A stretch of DNA of 64,000 nucleotides from Physcomitrium patens (GCF_000002425.4 NC_037270.1:11199509-11263508), one strand, 5' to 3'; positions 50,664-62,269 are shown, numbered from the stretch's first letter. Notes: generated by a model from the sequence alone, not told the origin. A program made the numbers and translations.

Positions 50664-52082
50664 ACAATATTGGGAAGGTTATATGAAGCCGACCACAACT
50701 TTGGTTCTTTTGGTGCATACCGGAGGATGCACAGGTTTAGAGGGGGTGGATGTTGTGTTGTGGTTCGGCTACTATATGAAAATAATGTAATTATGTACTT
50801 AATATATAATTTATTAAGTAACATGGTAAGAGTCATGTTAGTAGATTTTAGTTGGTTGTAGGATATAATTTGATTATTACTTTGAGAAGAGGTTGTTTAA
50901 AAAGGTTACTATAGAATTTTTATAACTTTGATTTCTTTTTCATAGTGGCTTTTAAGATTGGTTTAGTTCATAGTGACTTCTAAATAATTAGAATCACCTT
51001 TGTTAGACATTGGTGACATTTAAAAATTTATTTTGGTTCTTTTATTTGGTGTTTAGAGCATCCATTATGTAAATCTTATAAGAAAAAGGATTGAAGAAGG
51101 ATTTTGGTAGCAAAAGGAGGAATTAGGGCACCAATATAGATGAATGGAGATGAAAAATAAAAATCTCCATTCCTATTGGTCAAAAATCATGACCAATGGG
51201 CTTTGAGGAGGCTGCCCGAGGCCATATTAGGGATTAGGGTTAGTTTCTCGAGGCCATTCGAACTTTGAAGGCTAGGATCAGAAGGTTTAGGTTTTTGGAT
51301 ATGGTTTTGGTGCAAAATTTGTGTCATTTGGGGTTTATACGAAGAAGTTATAGGCGCTCAAAGTTAAGGTGTAAGTTTTCGACGTACTGTCACTCTTTTG
51401 ATCATACCGCACGCGTACGGACATCAAACGCGGATCGGCGACCGGATTTGAAGAGAGCACTTTTTCGGCTACAGTTTGTGCATACTGTTTATCGAATTCC
51501 AAGCTTTAATGAAGGAGATATTGGCAGTTGAAGTCAGCGCTTGATATCTAAGGGTAGTAAGTAGCCCGAATTACTTGTGCTTGTGATTTGAGCTATATCT
51601 TAGACAATTTGATGAGGTTTTAGCTCAAAATTTCCAAGATTGTGTGTAACCTTGTTATAAAGCTTTCTTTATAAGTTTTGTGTGATTTGGAGCTTGGGTT
51701 TAAGAGATATAAGGAAAATAGTTTTCGGGTGCTTGTAAGTTAGGGTTTTGTGCACCTGCTAGGGTTTCTTAGATGCCGAACGATCGGTGATAGATGTACG
51801 GTTCAATTTTTTTGTGGTAAAAGTTAAGTATAGCATCTAGCTTATGTAGAAATTTGTAACGAAGTGAACGGGTGGATTAGCTTTTATGAATTTTCAAAGT
51901 CTGATGTAAAAAGGTCCTTGGCGGGAAGAAATATATTTTGAAGAACTTTAAGCTATTTTGAAATTTTATACATAGCAAGGAGTTTGTTTTTGGGAGCTAA
52001 GGCATTATATAAAAAAGAAACCTAAACTCTCTACAGCTAGATACCCGGTGTATTCCCAGATACAAAATCACGCCACACGACA
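50664..52082 (+). mobile_element. Captured 3' end and LTR of family B inside the young family-A element
   Basis: 50,690-50,750 (TTGGTGCATACCGGAGGATG, then a polypurine AGAGGGGGTGGA) parallels the pol end of element E at 57,630-57,678. The LTR of family B starts at 50,751-50,756 and ends CGACA at 52,082, matching 240-1,566. The old family-A copy has nothing like it between pol and the extra ORF. Confidence 0.75.
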
Positions 52083-52119
52083 ACGTAATTTAGGACCACC
52101 ATCCATAGTAATCGTTACC

Positions 52120-53690
52120 AATATGGAGCCTATGAAGCTAGAGATTTGTTGGACGCCAAGGAGAATACGAGATTTTCGTAACGCGCAAATGTTTCAGTTT
52201 TTGCAATAGTTAGATAGTTTGCCTTCAATTAATGTGGCATTAGTGGAAGAATACATCGTGAACTATGACCCACAAGATGGATCAAGCGTAGTACAAGGGC
52301 GAGTTATCGGTATTAATGAAAAGATCCTCGAAAAAGTATTGTTTCTTCCGGTTGGAGAGATTGTGGTGGATGCTGAGGAGTCCAATGACTTCCGACCAGG
52401 AAGTTATTTCAAAAGTGACATGTCATCGTTTGAGAAGAACCAAGGTTGGCGGACGACTAAGGCAATTACATCAGAGCTCATGGAATGGTTGCGCTTCGTG
52501 CTGAGGTGTCTAAGGTTGTATCGACACAACACATATATGTCAAAACGGTTAATGTTTGCAGCGGTAGGGACGTTTGAAGGGATGGTGTTCAATTGGGCAG
52601 CTTATGTAACAACCCATATTCATGGGAAAATGGGAGCCAAGCGCAAAATAGGGAAGTTTACAGCGTTGCTATGTTTTAATTATGTGTATGCTGTGATCGC
52701 GTACACATTGCCACAAACATCGCCAGTAGAGGGAAGTTATGAACCAGTGCTAGTGCCTCCGCAGCAAGAATGGAATTTGTTGGCACAGAATGTCAATACA
52801 ACGGAGGTAATATATGAAATTGGAGAATCCATTCGTCCAGTGGCAGCAAAAACGGATCCAATTCGTTCGGTGGTGGAGGAGGAGAATGAAGTCCCGATGT
52901 TGTTAGATATCAATCAGTTAGCATTTCCACAGGGCCGACTGCTGGAAGGCGTACATTTTAAAAATTCTTTATTGAAGTATATTTCACAAATACATTGTAT
53001 GGTACGAGAATTGGATGTAGAGGGCAGTGGTAAACTGGAATTAGAGGCAAGAAAAAAGGTGATATCAGAGGAGACACAAAGAATTGAAGAGCAAGAACGG
53101 ATCATCCAGGTGAATGCGGAATCCAAGCAGCTATTGGAGCGACAAATTGGGGAACAACAGGAAGCTTGGGACAAAGAAAGAAAGTGCATGGTGGAGACCC
53201 ACAGGCAAGAACTATTCCGGGCTCGCAGTCATTCAATTTTGGAATTGGAAAAAGTGAAGGGTCAGTTGGTAATGGAACGAGAAAAGATTGAGTTATTAGC
53301 GCAAGAAAAATTGGTATTGAGTGACCAATACAGATGTGAAACGGAGCGATTAAGGGCTGAAATTGAGGCCATGAACATCGAGGTGACAAGATTGGCAGAG
53401 GATTTAGTCAATATTGGTCAAGCACAAGTATTGACGTTGCCAGTTCTGGAAGTTCCAGAAGAGAGGAGTCACTTTTAGCGCCAGTTGGAATTGAGAGATG
53501 CCCAGATCTTGAAATTGGAAGCTCAAGTCCGTGAATTGGGTGAGTACAATGAAGACCTTTGAGCTCAATTGAGGCAGGAGCCGATGGAAGGATTGGAGGA
53601 GGACGAAGATTTGCAGTTGGAACCGGAATTGGTGGAACCAGTAACAGATACTGCGGCAATTGATTAATTAAATAGGCCAGAGGGATCGCA
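52120..53690 (+). pseudogene. Extra 3' ORF of family A (plant-transposon-protein-like domain plus coiled coil)
   Basis: A 419-codon open stretch (52,219-53,478) with related sequence on both sides. The first 150 residues (VQGRVIGINEKILEKVLFLP; later MSKRLMFAAVGTFEGMVFNW) resemble by recall the putative plant transposon protein domain (Transposase_32-like) found next to some plant Gypsy pol genes. Residues 250-400 are a charged heptad-like coiled coil (RIEEQERIIQVNAESKQLLE). Its role is unknown; I see no transmembrane or signal segment that would favour an envelope. The same ORF occurs in decayed form at 54,900-56,340. Fossil with about two breaks. Confidence 0.7.
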
Positions 53691-53775
53691 ATTTTTGTAG
53701 AATTTTGTTAGATAATTTTTAGATAGGTATCAATTGAGTGTTTGCAAGGGCATTGCACAGTTAGGAGTGGAGATA

Positions 53776-54541
53776 TGTAGAATAAGTAGTTATTTTCAGA
53801 ATGTAGATACCTAGTATATAGTGTAAACAGGGATAGATAACTGCTAAAAAGGTGGTTCAACAGGTAGAATGGATGAATAGTCAAGAAAAGTAGTTATCAT
53901 GTGTAGTATAGGAGTTGGTATCTCGGGGTAGTATAAGGAGGATGGAAGAGGGGAAGAAAATACCAGACTGTGAGAGTTGTGAGCCGGGATAAGCTTGGTG
54001 CTACCTCTTTTCTTTTGTTTGTTATTTTCTTTGAATAAGAGGATTGAAAGTTTTTGAATATTGTGAAGTGAATTATGGAATGGAAATGTGATTGGTATTA
54101 TTTGAGAAGAAGAAAGATTGAATGCTGAAATCTGATTGTAGTTTAGCAGAGAGAATGAGTCTGTGTTTGTGTAAAACACTGTAATGTGAATGGCAGTTCT
54201 GTGTGAAGAATTCCAAAGATTGAAATGAGGGTAATTGTGTGCTGAAAGCTGTGAGGGCGCAGTGTTATAGTTGGAGATTATGAGGGTGAATATATTGGTA
54301 GAAATAGCAGTTATTGGTATGAATGAATTGCTGTAAGGAAGAGACCGATAAAGTGAATGAGGAGATTACAGTTTCTTTATGTGTTCAGATATTGGAAATA
54401 GAAATGATACATTCAGGAGGTAATTGATTGTGTGACCTGAACGTGAGCGCTTAAGCAACTAGTCATTTTCCATGTTCGAATCCCCCTATAAGGGTTTATG
54501 CTGGGAGGTTTCTTCTGGAATAAGTAAAATGAGCAACCACA
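53776..54541 (+). repeat. 3' LTR, young family-A element
   Basis: 766 bp, about 96.6% identical to the 5' LTR by hand count. Followed directly by the target duplication CATAT. Confidence 0.92.
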
Positions 54542-54546
54542 CATAT

Positions 54547-56364
54547 TAACGGAAATAGATTATAACTTTTTTATATATAAATTTGAAATAATTTTTAAAA
54601 ATTAGAAGAAGAAGGCTTATTTGTTATTGATAGATTATCTATAATCATAGGTATATGATGAATAGTAAAGATGGTTGATGGTTAGTTTGGATCCTAATAC
54701 CGACTAGTAAAAAAAATCAAAAATAAGATTATGGTAAATAAGATTAGGAATTTTTTATCTATACTCCAAATAAAAGATTAGGAGTAGGACTCACAATGGT
54801 AGTTGTCTTCAGTATTTTGTATATTATTATTTGGAGTGTACCATCTTAGAGTATAGGATTTACTTTAGTAAGCAAGAACGTAATGTTATTAAAAGCACAA
54901 AGTGAAAAATAAGTATCCGACAATGTTAAAAGAAAGAATAAAGAGAGCTACGGACAGAGAGAAAAGATACCAAAATGTGAGAGCTAAGAGCAATTTGGAA
55001 TCATTGTCTTTGATGATTCTCACTAATATGGAACCAATAAAGTTGAAATTTTGTTGGAATGTAAAAAGGCAGAGAGATTTTTAAAATGTATAGTTATATG
55101 CATTTTTGTGAGGATCTGATAACTTGCCACTAATTGATGTAGAATTTTTAGAAGAATATATAACCAATTATGATCCAAAAGATGGTTCAAGTATAGTAAA
55201 GGAGAGAATTATTGAGATTAATGAAACTACCTTATAAAAGATACTACATCTCTCAATTGGTGAGCTTGTGGTGGATGCTGAAGTGTCTAGTGATTTTAGA
55301 CTGAGAAGCTATTTCAAAGATGGTATATCATCATTTGAAAAGAGTCAAGGTTGGTGAACAATAGAGGCACTTATACTAGAGCTTATGGAGTGGATGTATT
55401 TTATTCAAAAGTGATTAGGCTTGAATCAACACACCACATACATGTACAAATGGCTATTATTTTTTGCGGTAGGAATGCTTGAAGATATGGTGTTTAATTG
55501 GGCAGCTTTTGTAGCAACTAGAATTCTTGCGGAGATGGAAACTAAGCGAAAGAGGAAAAAATTTGCATCATTGCTTTGCTCCAATTATGTACATTCCATA
55601 ATTGTGTATACGTTAAGTCAAAGACCACCAATAAGAGAGAAAAATATATCCTCCCTAGTATCTTAATAATGTGTTTGAAGTTTAACGATGTTGATAGCTA
55701 ATCGACAGGTTGTAGTTCATAAAATTTGGGAATCAACTAACTCGTTGGAACGAAAGGCTATACTAGTATTTATACCAAGGCAGATTTTAATTTCTTTGGC
55801 GATTGAGGTTGACACTAAAGTTCTAGTTTTGATGGACATCAATCAATTAGCATTTCTATGGGATATAATATCGAAAGGAGTGAATCTTAAGGAAGTTATA
55901 TTGACTCAAATTTCTCACTTGCAACTCATGGTGAGTAAATTGGATGGAGAAGAAAAATTAAGGCAGCAATTAGAGCCAAGCAAAAAAGAGTTATGAGTGT
56001 AAAGCCATAGAATGATGAAACAAGATGGCATGATCAAGGAAAATATAGAATCCAAGTTGATATTAGAGCATAAATTTGGAGAGAAATAGGAAGCTTGGAA
56101 AAAAAAAAAAAAAAAAAAAAAAATACATTCAATATATTGTAGAAGGCCAAATGCAAGACCTATTTCAAATTTGCAATATTTCAATTTTGGAATGGATAAA
56201 GAGAAAGTATTAGTTGGAAATAGAATGAGAAAAGATAGCATTATAGGAACAAAAAAAGTAAACATTGAGTGATCAATATAGAATTGAAATGAAAGAATTA
56301 AGGATAGAAATTAGAACTTTGAAAGATTTAGTAAAAAAAATTAGAGGACGATTTAGCCAGTATT
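54547..56364 (+). pseudogene. Pol tail and extra 3' ORF, old family-A element
   Basis: The sequence resumes the old pol tail, then after about 350 AT-rich bases carries the extra ORF: TNYDPKDGSS near 55,160, SYFKDG near 55,305, LFFAVGMLEDMVFNWAAF near 55,455, and the charged coiled-coil part to 56,340 with a run of 25 A at 56,099-56,123. Colinear with 52,120-53,690. Fossil with several breaks. Confidence 0.7.
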
Positions 56365-56438
56365 TTTCTATATTCAAATTCTCCTATACATGTTTATTTC
56401 AATTAGATTAGTCTGGAGTAAGTAAAATGATAATAACA
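56365..56438 (+). repeat. Remnant of the 3' LTR, old family-A element
   Basis: About 70 bases (TATTCAAATTCTCCTATACA, then GAGTAAGTAAAATGATAATA) match the last part of the A LTRs. Element E integrase resumes right after. Confidence 0.6.
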
Positions 56439-57660
56439 ATAGTCTATGTATAGGATATAGAAGAATTTGGATTACTTTTGCTAAATTGAAAGAATGTTAT
56501 TGTTGGAAGAATATCTATAAAGATGTAACTTTATTTATAAAATCTTGTATAACTTATCAGATGTATTCAAATATATGACATCAAGATGGGTTATATCCAA
56601 CATATCCTTTAGCTATTTATTTTAAATAGATTGTAGATTTGTTTTTATGTTGATGGAAGTATGGCAAATAAAATATTTAGTTTTGGCTCGTGAAGATTTA
56701 TCAAACCAAGTAGAAGGTATGGCATTAAGAAAAAAGTCCATAAAGAAAATTTGCACGTTTTTTTCTTAAAGATGTTATTTGCCGCTATGATTGTATAGAA
56801 AAGATTATAATAGATCATAGAGAATTAGATGTAGATGAAGCTCGTGAATTTTTTAAGAGACGTGGAATTAAATTATCATTGACTACTACTTATAATCGAG
56901 AAGGAAATATAAAGAATGAACGTAGGCATCCATCGATTATAAAAGCCTTAGTTAAAACTTGCAATGGAAGAGTGAAAGAATGGCTTCGACTTTTATCTTA
57001 TGTATTATGGGCCGATTGAACAATACATAGTTCAGTGATAGGATATATGCTAGTGGAACTTATGATAGGTCAAAAATCAATTATATCAATTGAAAAACAT
57101 GTGCCAACTTGGAGTATGCTACCATAGAAAGATGGATTGACAAGGGAGGAATTGTTAGCTATTAGAATTTGGCAACTTGAACAAATTTCAAAAGATGTGG
57201 AACTAGCATTAAAAAGGTTACAAAAGGTAAGGTTATGGAATAAGACTCAATTTGATAAGCAACATTGATTGAAGCCTACAACAATTAAAGAAGATGATTG
57301 GATATTTGTTTATTACAATAGTATGGATAATCAACATAGTGCTATGTAAAAGTTTTTAAAATATTAATTTGGACCATATGTGGTAATAATGGTTCATGAT
57401 AATGTCACATATTCATTAAGAGAGTTAGATGGTATGATGTTGAAGATACCTATTGTTAAAAAGTAAGTAAAGATTTTTAAAAGATGAAATAGAAAAATCA
57501 ATATAGATGATCATACTAAAGATATCAATATTTTTCAAGAAGACTATTGTTTTAAAGAGGATGGTGAAAATAAAAATGAAAGATTTGATGTAAAAAATGA
57601 AGAGATGGTATGATGCCAATTATGGCATATGGTTCATTTAGTGCATGCAAGAGGATGCAC
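56439..57660 (+). pseudogene. Decayed integrase and pol end of element E
   Basis: Integrase zinc region near 56,500-56,580, core with IIIDHRELDVDEAREFFKRR near 56,805-56,865, then SYVLWAD near 56,997, LTREELLAIRIWQLEQISKD near 57,136-57,200 and a GPYVV block at 57,372. The LTREELLAIR...QLE pattern and the VLWAD block are, by recall, of a lineage better known outside flowering plants. Fossil. Confidence 0.7.
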
Positions 57661-57678
57661 AAGTTAAGAGGGGGTGGA
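57661..57678 (+). promoter_or_regulatory. Polypurine tract of element E
   Basis: AAGTTAAGAGGGGGTGGA directly before the LTR start TGTTGTG. The same tract occurs before the captured B LTR at 50,736-50,750. Confidence 0.75.
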
Positions 57679-58993
57679 TGTTGTGATGAAATACAACTAT
57701 AAAGTGAAACTATAATCAAAATTAAATTTTTAATTAATATCTAATTATCTTGATTCAATAATAATTCAAGGTATTTAAACATGGCTTTTTATAAAAGCCT
57801 CTTAGGTTATTTTTTTATCTTAATAGTTAGTAGGTTGAAGGTTAGTTATTAATTTTACCTTCTAGGCTATAGAGACTCTTTTATTACCTTAGAAAGACCA
57901 TAAATTGATAAAATCATATTAGAAGAGGTAAATAATTAGTATAGTTGATACTAGGATCAAGTTGACGGTAAGATTGGACTAAAAAATCCTTAGGATTGAT
58001 ATCCGGAGGTCGACCATTTGTGAGATAGGATCGAAATCAAACCTCTGGCTACTAAAATGACTACCTAGGATAAAATAGGTTTTCATTTGAAGATCAGAGA
58101 TTTGGATTTGAGAGCTAGATTGAAGCTTCTTCCAAAAAAATAATATTGGTTTTGATAGGATTGTTGGAATTTACCAATTATTGTTGAAAATTAGGATTTG
58201 TATAAGCAACTTGGGATTTATGCAATGAAATTAGGGCTAATACTCTCAACTAGTTTATAAAATTGGTGTCACATCTATGATTCAAATTTTGAGAATGCTT
58301 GATTAATTAGGTTTTCTCAGTGTATATAAAATTTTGTGATAATCCAATAGTGCAATTAGAAGATATCTGGGTTTTGGTACAAAAACATATTAAAAGTTAG
58401 CAGTTTGGAATTGGATAGGATTTTTATAATATCTAAAGATTTATTAGTCGGATCCAAATGAAATTTGGTATGGTATTGAAGGACTTGAAGATCAAGTTCC
58501 ACTCCAATTTTGAGTTGAAGTTAATAGTTGGAAAAAGAAAAATCACCATTGGAACTTTTGCTTCACCTCTGAAGTTGATAGCCAAGAGACATTAGTACAG
58601 TTTTTGGAGGTTTTCTCACAATTTATAAGTTGGATTGGATTAAAAATACTTGAGTGTATTGGAAACTTATATTGACATTTGCATACAAAATTTTACATCA
58701 AGTAGATGGTCATATTAGAAGTTACAGCTTATCAAAGCTCACTAATTAGGATTGGAGCTTACAAGAAAAATCTAAATTGCTTAAATATGAAAGTAACAAG
58801 GTAATTGAGGTTTATGTGTGATTGAGTCTACTAAAAAGAGTGTTATTTAGTACTTTTGAATTAGAATTTGGATTATATTATTTTTATATGGGTGAAACCT
58901 ATAAGGATTTCTTGGGTGTTTGTGAAACACAATTTCACCTTCCTTAGTTAGGTGCCTAGTGCATTCCCAAGCAAGACAACATATTATACAACA
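57679..58993 (+). repeat. 3' LTR of element E
   Basis: 1,315 bp with a 6-bp terminal inverted repeat TGTTGT...ACAACA. Its last 885 bases match 32,868-33,754. Confidence 0.8.
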
Positions 58994-60049
58994 ACATAAT
59001 TGATGTTCATTTAATATTGTCTTTATTAAATTAAGGTGGCATTCAAGACAAAATCAATCTGATGCTCTTCTATCTCTATAGATTTTTTCCTTAAATCTTT
59101 GTATAATCAAGCAAACACATTCCAAAATTCACAAAAATATACAATCACAATGGTTTTTATGTAACTAGATGCACCAATATTTATTTTGATGTATTTGGAT
59201 TCTTAAGATGTCTTAAGATTAATGATTTTTATTTTTTCTTTTGGATTATACAACCATTTTTTAATCATTTATCTTTATAAATTAATATATATTAATTATT
59301 CACCAATGACAAATCAATCTTGAAACTTAATAATAAATTTTTTAAACATATTCAATTATTTATAGTTTGTTACAATGACAAGGTTTACTTTTGCAACAAT
59401 AATCAAGTAGAATTTGAATGCATAGATAAACTCTTTTTGATCTAAATTTAGTCTTGATGTCCAATTATTACATGTAATTTTTTGAGTCGTTAAGGTTTTT
59501 TTTTTAATTATGTAGCTATCAACATAAATACATGCATGTTGATACTAGCAATGAATAATGATTTTGTTGCTAAATAAATCAAGAGACATATTTATATCTT
59601 GTAATTATAATCTTTCTAACATGACTAAAAAGTAGATTTTGTTGAACATCTTGATTATTAAAAGGATAATTAGCACATAGATCTCTTAGATAAAAATAAG
59701 TATATTTTATAACATCTCAAAGAACTTAATCTAAGTATTATTTGCCATAGTGAGTACAAATTAAGCTACTTTGGGTTGAAAAGTCCAAGGAACTTGTGGA
59801 TATAATTTGCTATGAGGTTAAAGCAAGATCTTCTATATATGAATATGTTAGTTAGTTGATGCTTTTCAATATAAAGCTTGATAACTATGGCATTGAGATC
59901 TATGGCTATGGCATTTAGATTTATAACTATTTATAATAATAATTTAGAATATACTTCATATTTTATATATATTAATATCTTAAAATTTAATTTGAATAAT
60001 TAAGTAAGCAAAATTTTAACCACATCATTATTAAATAAATTTTCTATTG
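58994..60049. other. AT-rich DNA, unassigned
   Basis: No coding pattern or repeat recognised; very low GC. Probably decayed transposon DNA between element E and a minus-strand gag remnant. Confidence 0.4.
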
Positions 60050-60930
60050 CAATTTTTTTGGCATTAGCATCAATTAATTTTATAGCTTTATCTTTGTATA
60101 TTTCTTGTTATATTTTTTTACAAATCTTTTCATTTAATTTTCAATGTTTTGTAATATATGGAAGACAAAGTTTTTCTTCCATCTTTTTAATTATTTTGAG
60201 TTGGCACTAATTAGCTTGAATATTTACCATGGCATATTCAGCTTCAAAGTTGAGATTACAAATAAGTGTGATTCTTTGGTGTTTGTGATAATTATTCCTC
60301 TATAATTTAGATTCTACTAATTTTGATACTTTTTTTTATTATTGCCATACATGAGCACAATCATTAATTTGATGATTTCTTCAATAATTAAAATACATGC
60401 TTGATTATAGGAATTAGTTGCTTGATTTTTGATTGTATTTAATTTTCAACTTCAATTCTATACTTGTAGTAGTTGGCTTTCCTTGAATATTATTCAGCCA
60501 ATTATTTGGATTTGAGGAATTCCACCAATAATTTTTGGAATATATTTTGTAGCAATTTTTACTCATTACAAATATTCTACTTAGATTCTTTTGTTTGAAT
60601 TCTTATATAAATGATAATATGTATTTGATTTCAAAGGCAGCATCAAGTATTTTTTTTATACTTTTAGATTGCATATATATTATGTCTTATTTTATATTAG
60701 ATTGTAAATCCTATTTAAACCACAAGGTTTAAATAGAATTACAACAAATAGCATCAAGTTTTTCAAAAAGATCCAAAAATTGGTCTAAATAATCTTTTAC
60801 CATCTTGTAATTGGCTTGCCTAATTTTTAACAATTCCAATATAATTTTGTCATTGATTTTCATGCACCTGAATCTTTTCATAAAGTTCAATTCAAATTCT
60901 TTTCAACTAGTCTCAAGATGCTTATAAATA
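60050..60930 (-). pseudogene. Possible gag remnant with zinc knuckle
   Basis: On the minus strand near 60,400-60,350 a CCHC-like pattern is recognisable (RNHQINDCAHVWQ), with basic residues around it, as in gag nucleocapsids. The rest is too decayed to assign. It is opposite in direction to the chromovirus at 60,955, so it is a separate element. Confidence 0.35.
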
Positions 60931-60954
60931 AATAATAAAAATTACATAATTTGT

Positions 60955-61378
60955 AAAAAAAAAAAGATAGATCAATTTAGATATGTATGGATTATCAATG
61001 GCTCAACAAGATTATAATTAAAAATATGTATCTTTGACCTTTGTTATTTAAATTTCTTAGTTAATTAAATCAAGGAATGATGTATATAAAAATAAATCTA
61101 CAAGGAAAATACAACTTAGTATGCATCTAAGAAGGAGATGAAAAAAATACTACATTTCAACTAAGTATGGATATTTCAAATATAATGTCATAACTTTAAG
61201 ACTTATAAATGTGTCAGCTACTTTTCAATATCTTATAAATGATATTTTTTTAAAATATTTAGATTATTTTGATATTTTTTATTTATTTAATATTTTAATC
61301 TATTCTAAAAATTTTAAAAATATAAATTTTATATCCATTATATGTTACAAAATTTTTAAAAAATATAATTTGTGCCAA

Positions 61379-61421
<43 letters not shown>

Positions 61422-62110
61422 TACGTAATTTAATTTAATTTCTTAAGATATATCATTTTAAATTATAGTGTTATAATTGATCTTAAAAAAATTTAAATAT
61501 CATCAATTAATAGATTCTAATAATATTAAAAAATTTCCAATGTTTTTTCAAGTTTGCTAAATACTATTAGATCTTTTTCAAGAATTTTTTTCAAGTTGCA
61601 GCTTCAATTATACATTTGATTTTTAAAAATAAACTTGAATAGAGTAAAGAAGTTGAAACACTATTTGAAGCTTTAAAAAAAACTTTTACTTTTATACTAA
61701 TCATATATTATATCAACTTCTTTAAGGCATTTTTTAAGAAAACAAATGCATTAAACTTGCCTTGGATGTAATATTATTACAAATAAGAGTATATAACAAA
61801 CTTTGATTTTTTGATTTTTATTCAAAAAATATTTTAGTAGTAAAAATTAACTATAAGATTTATAATAAAAAACTCTTGTAATTATGGATTTATTTCAAGA
61901 ATGATGTTATTATCTAGAAGGAGCTTCAAGTCGAATGACTATTTATATAGATCACAAGAATCTTAAGTATTTCATGATAAGACATATTTTAAATCATTAT
62001 TAAGCCAGTTAGAGCATGTCTTTGTTGAGATTTGAATTTAAGATTATATATTTTCTAAAAAACAATAATGTATGTTAAATGTCTTTTCTAAATATTTTTA
62101 TTTTTTATCA
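60955..62110 (+). pseudogene. Decayed reverse transcriptase and RNase H of chromovirus G
   Basis: RT: DYQWLNKITIKNMYPLPL-like start near 60,985, FQYLINDIFLKYLD near 61,220 and ILIYSKNF near 61,290. An (AT)n tract sits at 61,383-61,416. RNase H: YLEGASS near 61,915, IYIDHKNLKYFM near 61,945 and the MSLLRFEFKI block near 62,015. Fossil. Confidence 0.75.
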
Positions 62111-62137
62111 AAAAAAAAGATTTTTCTTTTGCTCAAA

Positions 62138-62269
62138 AATAATGAATTCTCTTGAAATCAAAGAAATTTTATATATTCAATAAAAGAATCCAATTTGATC
62201 AACAATAATGAATTTTCTTGAAGTTAAAGAAATTTTATATATACAATAAAAGAATCCAATTTGTATCAA
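62138..62269 (+). repeat. Tandem duplication, 66-base unit
   Basis: AATAATGAATTYTCTTGAA...AGAATCCAATTTG occurs twice at a spacing of 66 bases. It lies just after the RNase H region of chromovirus G. Confidence 0.8.

Larger units (their letters stand above)
43616..54546 (+). mobile_element. Young full-length family-A Gypsy element with target duplication CATAT
   Basis: Both ends are defined: LTRs 43,621-44,386 and 53,776-54,541, each 766 bp (TG...CA), flanked by CATAT at 43,616-43,620 and 54,542-54,546. Order: LTR, tRNA-Asp-type primer site, gag, protease, RT, RNase H, integrase, a foreign B-family 3' end with its LTR, extra ORF, LTR. LTRs differ at about 26 sites by hand count (3.4%), so it is fairly young. 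It looks structurally whole but is broken at roughly ten or more places in gag-pol. Confidence 0.9.
37961..56438 (+). mobile_element. Old family-A Gypsy element inserted in E
   Basis: Decayed relative of the young element: a partial 5' LTR (about 37,961-38,448), primer site, gag, protease, RT, integrase, an extra 3' ORF (54,900-56,340) and only the last 70 or so bases of the 3' LTR. It carries LTR insertions of family B/C type and the complete young element. More than twenty breaks by eye. Confidence 0.75.
32868..58993 (+). mobile_element. Gypsy element E, split by nested family-A elements
   Basis: Two direct repeats (32,868-33,754 and the matching last 885 bases of 57,679-58,993) bracket gag, protease, RT and RNase H on the left and integrase on the right. 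The 18.5 kb between about 37,960 and 56,438 is inserted family-A material. E is the oldest layer: it is very AT-rich and has dozens of breaks. The first 430 bases or so of its 5' LTR are missing, so no target duplication can be checked. Confidence 0.75.

Noticed and set aside
50751-52082. Reading the B-type LTR as the 3' LTR of the young family-A element
   Set aside because: The true terminal repeats are 43,621-44,386 and 53,776-54,541, equal in length, adjacent to the primer site and flanked by CATAT.
52219-53478. Treating the 419-codon ORF as an envelope gene
   Set aside because: No signal peptide or transmembrane segment is visible; the composition is coiled coil plus a transposon-protein-like domain.
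52219-53478. Treating the 419-codon ORF as a host gene
   Set aside because: It lies between pol and the 3' LTR, and a decayed relative sits in the same place in the older copy, so it belongs to the element.
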